A stretch of DNA of 64,000 nt from Candidatus Ulvibacter alkanivorans (GTDB lineage: Bacteria; Bacteroidota; Bacteroidia; Flavobacteriales; Flavobacteriaceae), in contig NZ_QOLC01000054.1 in assembly GCF_003333325.1 (NCBI RefSeq), forward strand, positions 1 to 64,000. The letters run 5' to 3'. Positions 61,539-64,000 of the stretch are shown here, one piece after another. Numbering within the stretch: position 1 is the stretch's first letter; each line of letters opens with the position of its first letter. The notes beneath the pieces were generated by a model. The model saw only the letters and a program-made list of their open reading frames with translations, made no database searches and had not been told where the DNA came from. The position numbers and the translations under genes are program-made.

Positions 61539-62648
61539 TTATAATCGAATTCCTACACCAAACTCTACTGCTTCTGCTTTGGCATAATGTGCTTTTACAG
61601 TTGCGGAAACAAATATTTTATCGTTAAACAAATAGCGTTTTAAACCGAGACGATTGTACACTCTTTTTTCAAATTCGTAAGGCCAATATACGTAATATCC
61701 AACTTGAGACACAAAGGCTACTTTATTAAACCGCAATTCATGTCCTGCAAAGATCCCTATTCGTCTATAATCTTCGTCACCACTAAGACCGTCGGCCGGG
61801 AATGCAATAGAGCGAAAACGGATCAATTCTTCTAAGAAACCCGCAAAGAAAACATCTACCCCTAGCTGAAAAGTACTTTTATAATTAATTCGTTTGTCTG
61901 CGAAGGCAGACAGCACCACGAATGGAAATTGCCCCAAACCATTTACATCCGCTTCATTTACACCCGTTCGAAACACAAAGTTATATTTAATGCGCTCCGC
62001 ATGATGCTTGCTGGGCCATGTATCTTTAGGAATATATCCGGGAAAACTAATCGCATCGAACTGATAACTAAGTCCGGCATTAAAATAGAAGGTATTAGTA
62101 CTGTTGTTGGGCGCTTTTAAGTTTGCGTTTGAGTAGTGGATGACACCAAATCCGACTTGAAATCCTATCCCTTTGTAAAAATTCTCTTGCACATAGTTTG
62201 CCTTTAAAAAGGTAGAGCTTAAAAAATGACTTCCGTAGGCATTATTGATAAAATTGGTTTCCTTATCGTACGGGTTGGTCGTATAGGCTATTCCTTGCCC
62301 GACGCCTATTCGTAAGGTTCTGTTTAGAAAATACCAATTGAAATGCCCGTATAACGAATAGTTCTCCCCCAGAAATGGGTTTTTCATATCTTGATATGCG
62401 AATGTAAATCCCCAATCGGGATAATTATATCGCCCTTCCCATTCGTTGAAGCCGTAGGTTTTTCGATTATAACTAACGATCACTCCAGAGGGGTGATCGG
62501 TTATAAGGTGTGCAATATCTGGATTGTGCTCAAGGATGCTTCCGTAGAAATAATCCACATCTATAGAAAAGGGATACACTTCATTCTGCTGCGCAAGTAG
62601 GTAAGGTGAAGAAATCACGATGATTAATAAGCAAAATAAATTCTTCAT
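61539..62648 (-). CDS. Acyloxyacyl hydrolase / PagL-like lipid A deacylase, copy 1
   Basis: About 369 residues from ATG 62648 (signal peptide MKNLFCLLIIVISSPYLLAQ). An outer-membrane beta-barrel family related to lipid A 3-O-deacylase PagL. The catalytic His-Ser pair sits in GVIHYSNANLKAPNNSTN (His followed by Ser two residues later), and an acidic partner may follow. C-terminal strands end GVGIRL. It may trim lipid A acyl chains, but the substrate in Bacteroidota is unproven. Paired with the lipoprotein gene downstream (7 bp). Confidence 0.85.
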   Translation of the reverse strand: MKNLFCLLIIVISSPYLLAQQNEVYPFSIDVDYFYGSILEHNPDIAHLITDHPSGVIVSYNRKTYGFNEWEGRYNYPDWGFTFAYQDMKNPFLGENYSLYGHFNWYFLNRTLRIGVGQGIAYTTNPYDKETNFINNAYGSHFLSSTFLKANYVQENFYKGIGFQVGFGVIHYSNANLKAPNNSTNTFYFNAGLSYQFDAISFPGYIPKDTWPSKHHAERIKYNFVFRTGVNEADVNGLGQFPFVVLSAFADKRINYKSTFQLGVDVFFAGFLEELIRFRSIAFPADGLSGDEDYRRIGIFAGHELRFNKVAFVSQVGYYVYWPYEFEKRVYNRLGLKRYLFNDKIFVSATVKAHYAKAEAVEFGVGIRL

Positions 62649-62677
62649 TTTCTTTTTTACAAGCGTGTAAATATACA

Positions 62678-63427
62678 CTAATCCTGAAATATTAATCGCC
62701 CTGTGAAAAATTCCTCTACGTCGACTATAGGCGGTCTGTTTAGCGAAATTACATCACCGGTTCCATATATTTTACCTCTAATGCGTTCTTGCGGATTTAC
62801 AGTCATTGTATTTGCACTTCGCTGGAACACGTTTAGGTCGTTCACAATAAAATCTGCTCCATCGAAGCGTGGAATTTCATCTTCAAAACCTATGGTTGCT
62901 TTTTCTGAAAAACCCGAAATGACAAAGAGACTTTGACCATTGGCTGCGACAAAGAACTGTTCACATTCAACTTCCAATATAAAATCTCCTCCTTTAGCAA
63001 CATCCTCCGGGCCGGCTGTAGTATTACTTACTAACGAGAGCACCGGATATTGCAAAACTCCGTCACTTCGAACATTTCGATACGAACTATTACGAATTTC
63101 TGTAAGATTTGGTGCTGTTAGATACACTGTAGTGGTTTCATATTCACGAACGAACTCGCATTTATTATTGTTCTTAATACGCAAGGTCTCGCCATCCAGA
63201 CTTACGGAAATATCAGGTAATAGGTTTTCACCTGTTTCAATACGCAGTTGTTGTGGCCCTTGTTTCACAATCAATGTGATATCATTCTCGATGCTTACCT
63301 TATCAAAATTAGCCAACTCAAATTCCTGACTCACAACCGGCCCGGTAGTTTGAAGGCAATCCCAGGCGTCTTCCGAATTACAAGAAGAAAACAATACAAC
63401 TAGCGCTACTACAATTTTATACTTCAT
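62678..63427 (-). CDS. Head-GIN domain lipoprotein (DUF2807-like), copy 2
   Basis: A 249-residue lipoprotein with lipobox FSSC (Cys16), then AWDCLQTTGPVVSQEF, a beta-helix-like body with TEIRNSSYRNVRS, and the end NRPPIVDVEEFFTGRLIFQD. It is a clear paralogue of the product of 60773-61531. It lies 4 bp after the second PagL-like gene and 29 bp before the first, so the four genes form one minus-strand run in alternating order. Confidence 0.87.
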   Translation of the reverse strand: MKYKIVVALVVLFSSCNSEDAWDCLQTTGPVVSQEFELANFDKVSIENDITLIVKQGPQQLRIETGENLLPDISVSLDGETLRIKNNNKCEFVREYETTTVYLTAPNLTEIRNSSYRNVRSDGVLQYPVLSLVSNTTAGPEDVAKGGDFILEVECEQFFVAANGQSLFVISGFSEKATIGFEDEIPRFDGADFIVNDLNVFQRSANTMTVNPQERIRGKIYGTGDVISLNRPPIVDVEEFFTGRLIFQD

Positions 63428-63431
63428 AATT

Positions 63432-64000
63432 CTATAATCGATATCCTATACTAAATTCGATGGCTTCGGCACTGGCAGCATGTGATTTCAAGGTCACAGC
63501 TGCGAACCAGTTTTTGTCAATATAATAGGACGCCCCGGCTCGCAAGTAAGTGATCATTCCATATTCGTAGGGGTAATAAACATAATATCCGAATTGGCTA
63601 AGCAAACCGATGTTCCCTAAACGAAATTCATGGCCAACAAAAACCCCGATTCGCTTAAAATCTTCATCTCCGGTTAAATTACTGGAAGGAAATGCGGTCG
63701 AAACATACGCTATTTCCTTTTCCAAAAAAGTGGAATAAAAGAAATCGACTCCAAATTGTAACACGTTCTTATAGGAGATCCGTTTATCTGCATAAGCAGA
63801 TGCCACAACGAACGGGTGCTGCCCCAAATTATAAAAGTCACTCTCGTTCACCCCTCCTCGCAGCACGAAATTATAGCGTATGGGTTCCGTAAATGAGGTG
63901 TCAGCTTCTTGTATCCTTGTAGGTTCTATCCTATTCCCCACGGCGTACTGCAATCCCAAGTTTAAGGCTAGTACATTAGTTCCGGAGTTTGGTGCTCTAA
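63432..64000 (-). CDS. Acyloxyacyl hydrolase / PagL-like protein, copy 2, N-terminus outside window
   Basis: The frame is open to the right edge, so only the C-terminal ~189 residues are visible. They begin RAPNSGTNVLALNLG, which aligns with KAPNNSTNTFYFNAG of copy 1, so the catalytic His-Ser lies just outside. The rest follows copy 1 closely (NESDFYNLGQHPFVV, SNLTGDEDFKRIGVFVGHEFR, SAEAIEFSIGYRL). A TTG at 63959 is only an internal codon. It forms the first gene of the second lipoprotein/deacylase pair. Confidence 0.85.
   Translation of the reverse strand, partial: RAPNSGTNVLALNLGLQYAVGNRIEPTRIQEADTSFTEPIRYNFVLRGGVNESDFYNLGQHPFVVASAYADKRISYKNVLQFGVDFFYSTFLEKEIAYVSTAFPSSNLTGDEDFKRIGVFVGHEFRLGNIGLLSQFGYYVYYPYEYGMITYLRAGASYYIDKNWFAAVTLKSHAASAEAIEFSIGYRL

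Noticed and set aside
1..64000. Mobile elements or recently acquired islands
   Set aside because: No transposase, integrase, phage or conjugation gene, no flanking target duplications, and base composition and gene style look even throughout.

Overview
The window is a chromosomal segment of a Bacteroidota bacterium, almost certainly a member of the Flavobacteriaceae. The evidence is three gliding genes (gldA, gldB, gldC), four secreted proteins ending in type IX secretion (T9SS) sorting domains, a short 287-residue RpoD, a DnaG primase without zinc ligands, a YpdA-type reductase, and AT-rich spacers with TAnnTTTG-like -7 elements. I see no phage, plasmid, transposase or CRISPR. Nearly all genes look like vertically inherited core or family-level genes. 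The two edge genes are cut by the window.

Layout. 1-3.5 kb: the end of a DUF1566/Lcl protein, then an ECF sigma factor overlapping a protein that joins a membrane anti-sigma-like part to a beta-barrel, then rpoD. 3.6-14.4 kb: a BLUF photoreceptor with rpe, two AraC-type regulators, two secreted propeller proteins, ypdA, an MtfA-type peptidase, a Bax-inhibitor-1 protein and small proteins. 14.4-16.7 kb: a sparse stretch with hairpins, a perfect 16-bp palindrome, a TSUP permease, a tandem 52-bp repeat and tRNA-Arg(UCG). 16.7-32.9 kb: the complete minus-strand dcw cluster, mraZ-rsmH-ftsL-ftsI-murE-mraY-murD-ftsW-murG-murC-ftsQ-ftsA-ftsZ, followed by yqeY. A clear MraZ operator lies before mraZ. 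murF, murB and ddl are absent from the cluster. 33-39.7 kb: an alpha/beta hydrolase, engB, gldB-gldC and a CxxC protein, nadE, an atypical response regulator and dnaG. 39.8-42.3 kb: a second sigma / anti-sigma / barrel locus, here as three separate genes. 42.5-47.2 kb: a polyprenyl diphosphate synthase, a phosphodiesterase-TPR-sulfotransferase fusion, a tiny coupled ORF and a secreted protein. 47.2-59.6 kb: rlmN, a secreted serine protease, queA, aroA, mazG-like, two DUF3857 transglutaminase-like proteins, dtd, rsgA and a DAHP synthase-chorismate mutase. 59.9-64 kb: gldA and a tandemly duplicated pair (head-GIN lipoprotein + PagL-like deacylase).

Most interesting signals. (1) The octamer TTCCGAAG/CTTCGGAA occurs 46 times by my eye count, on both strands, in all coding frames and between genes, against about two expected; it resembles a genome-wide signal such as an uptake or architecture word. 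(2) A complete transcription attenuator precedes the DAHP synthase gene: a leader peptide with tandem Trp codons and mutually exclusive antiterminator and terminator hairpins. (3) The sigma / anti-sigma / barrel genes occur once fused and once split, which suggests an envelope-spanning signalling unit. (4) The three-domain phosphodiesterase-TPR-sulfotransferase protein and its tiny neighbour form an unassigned locus.
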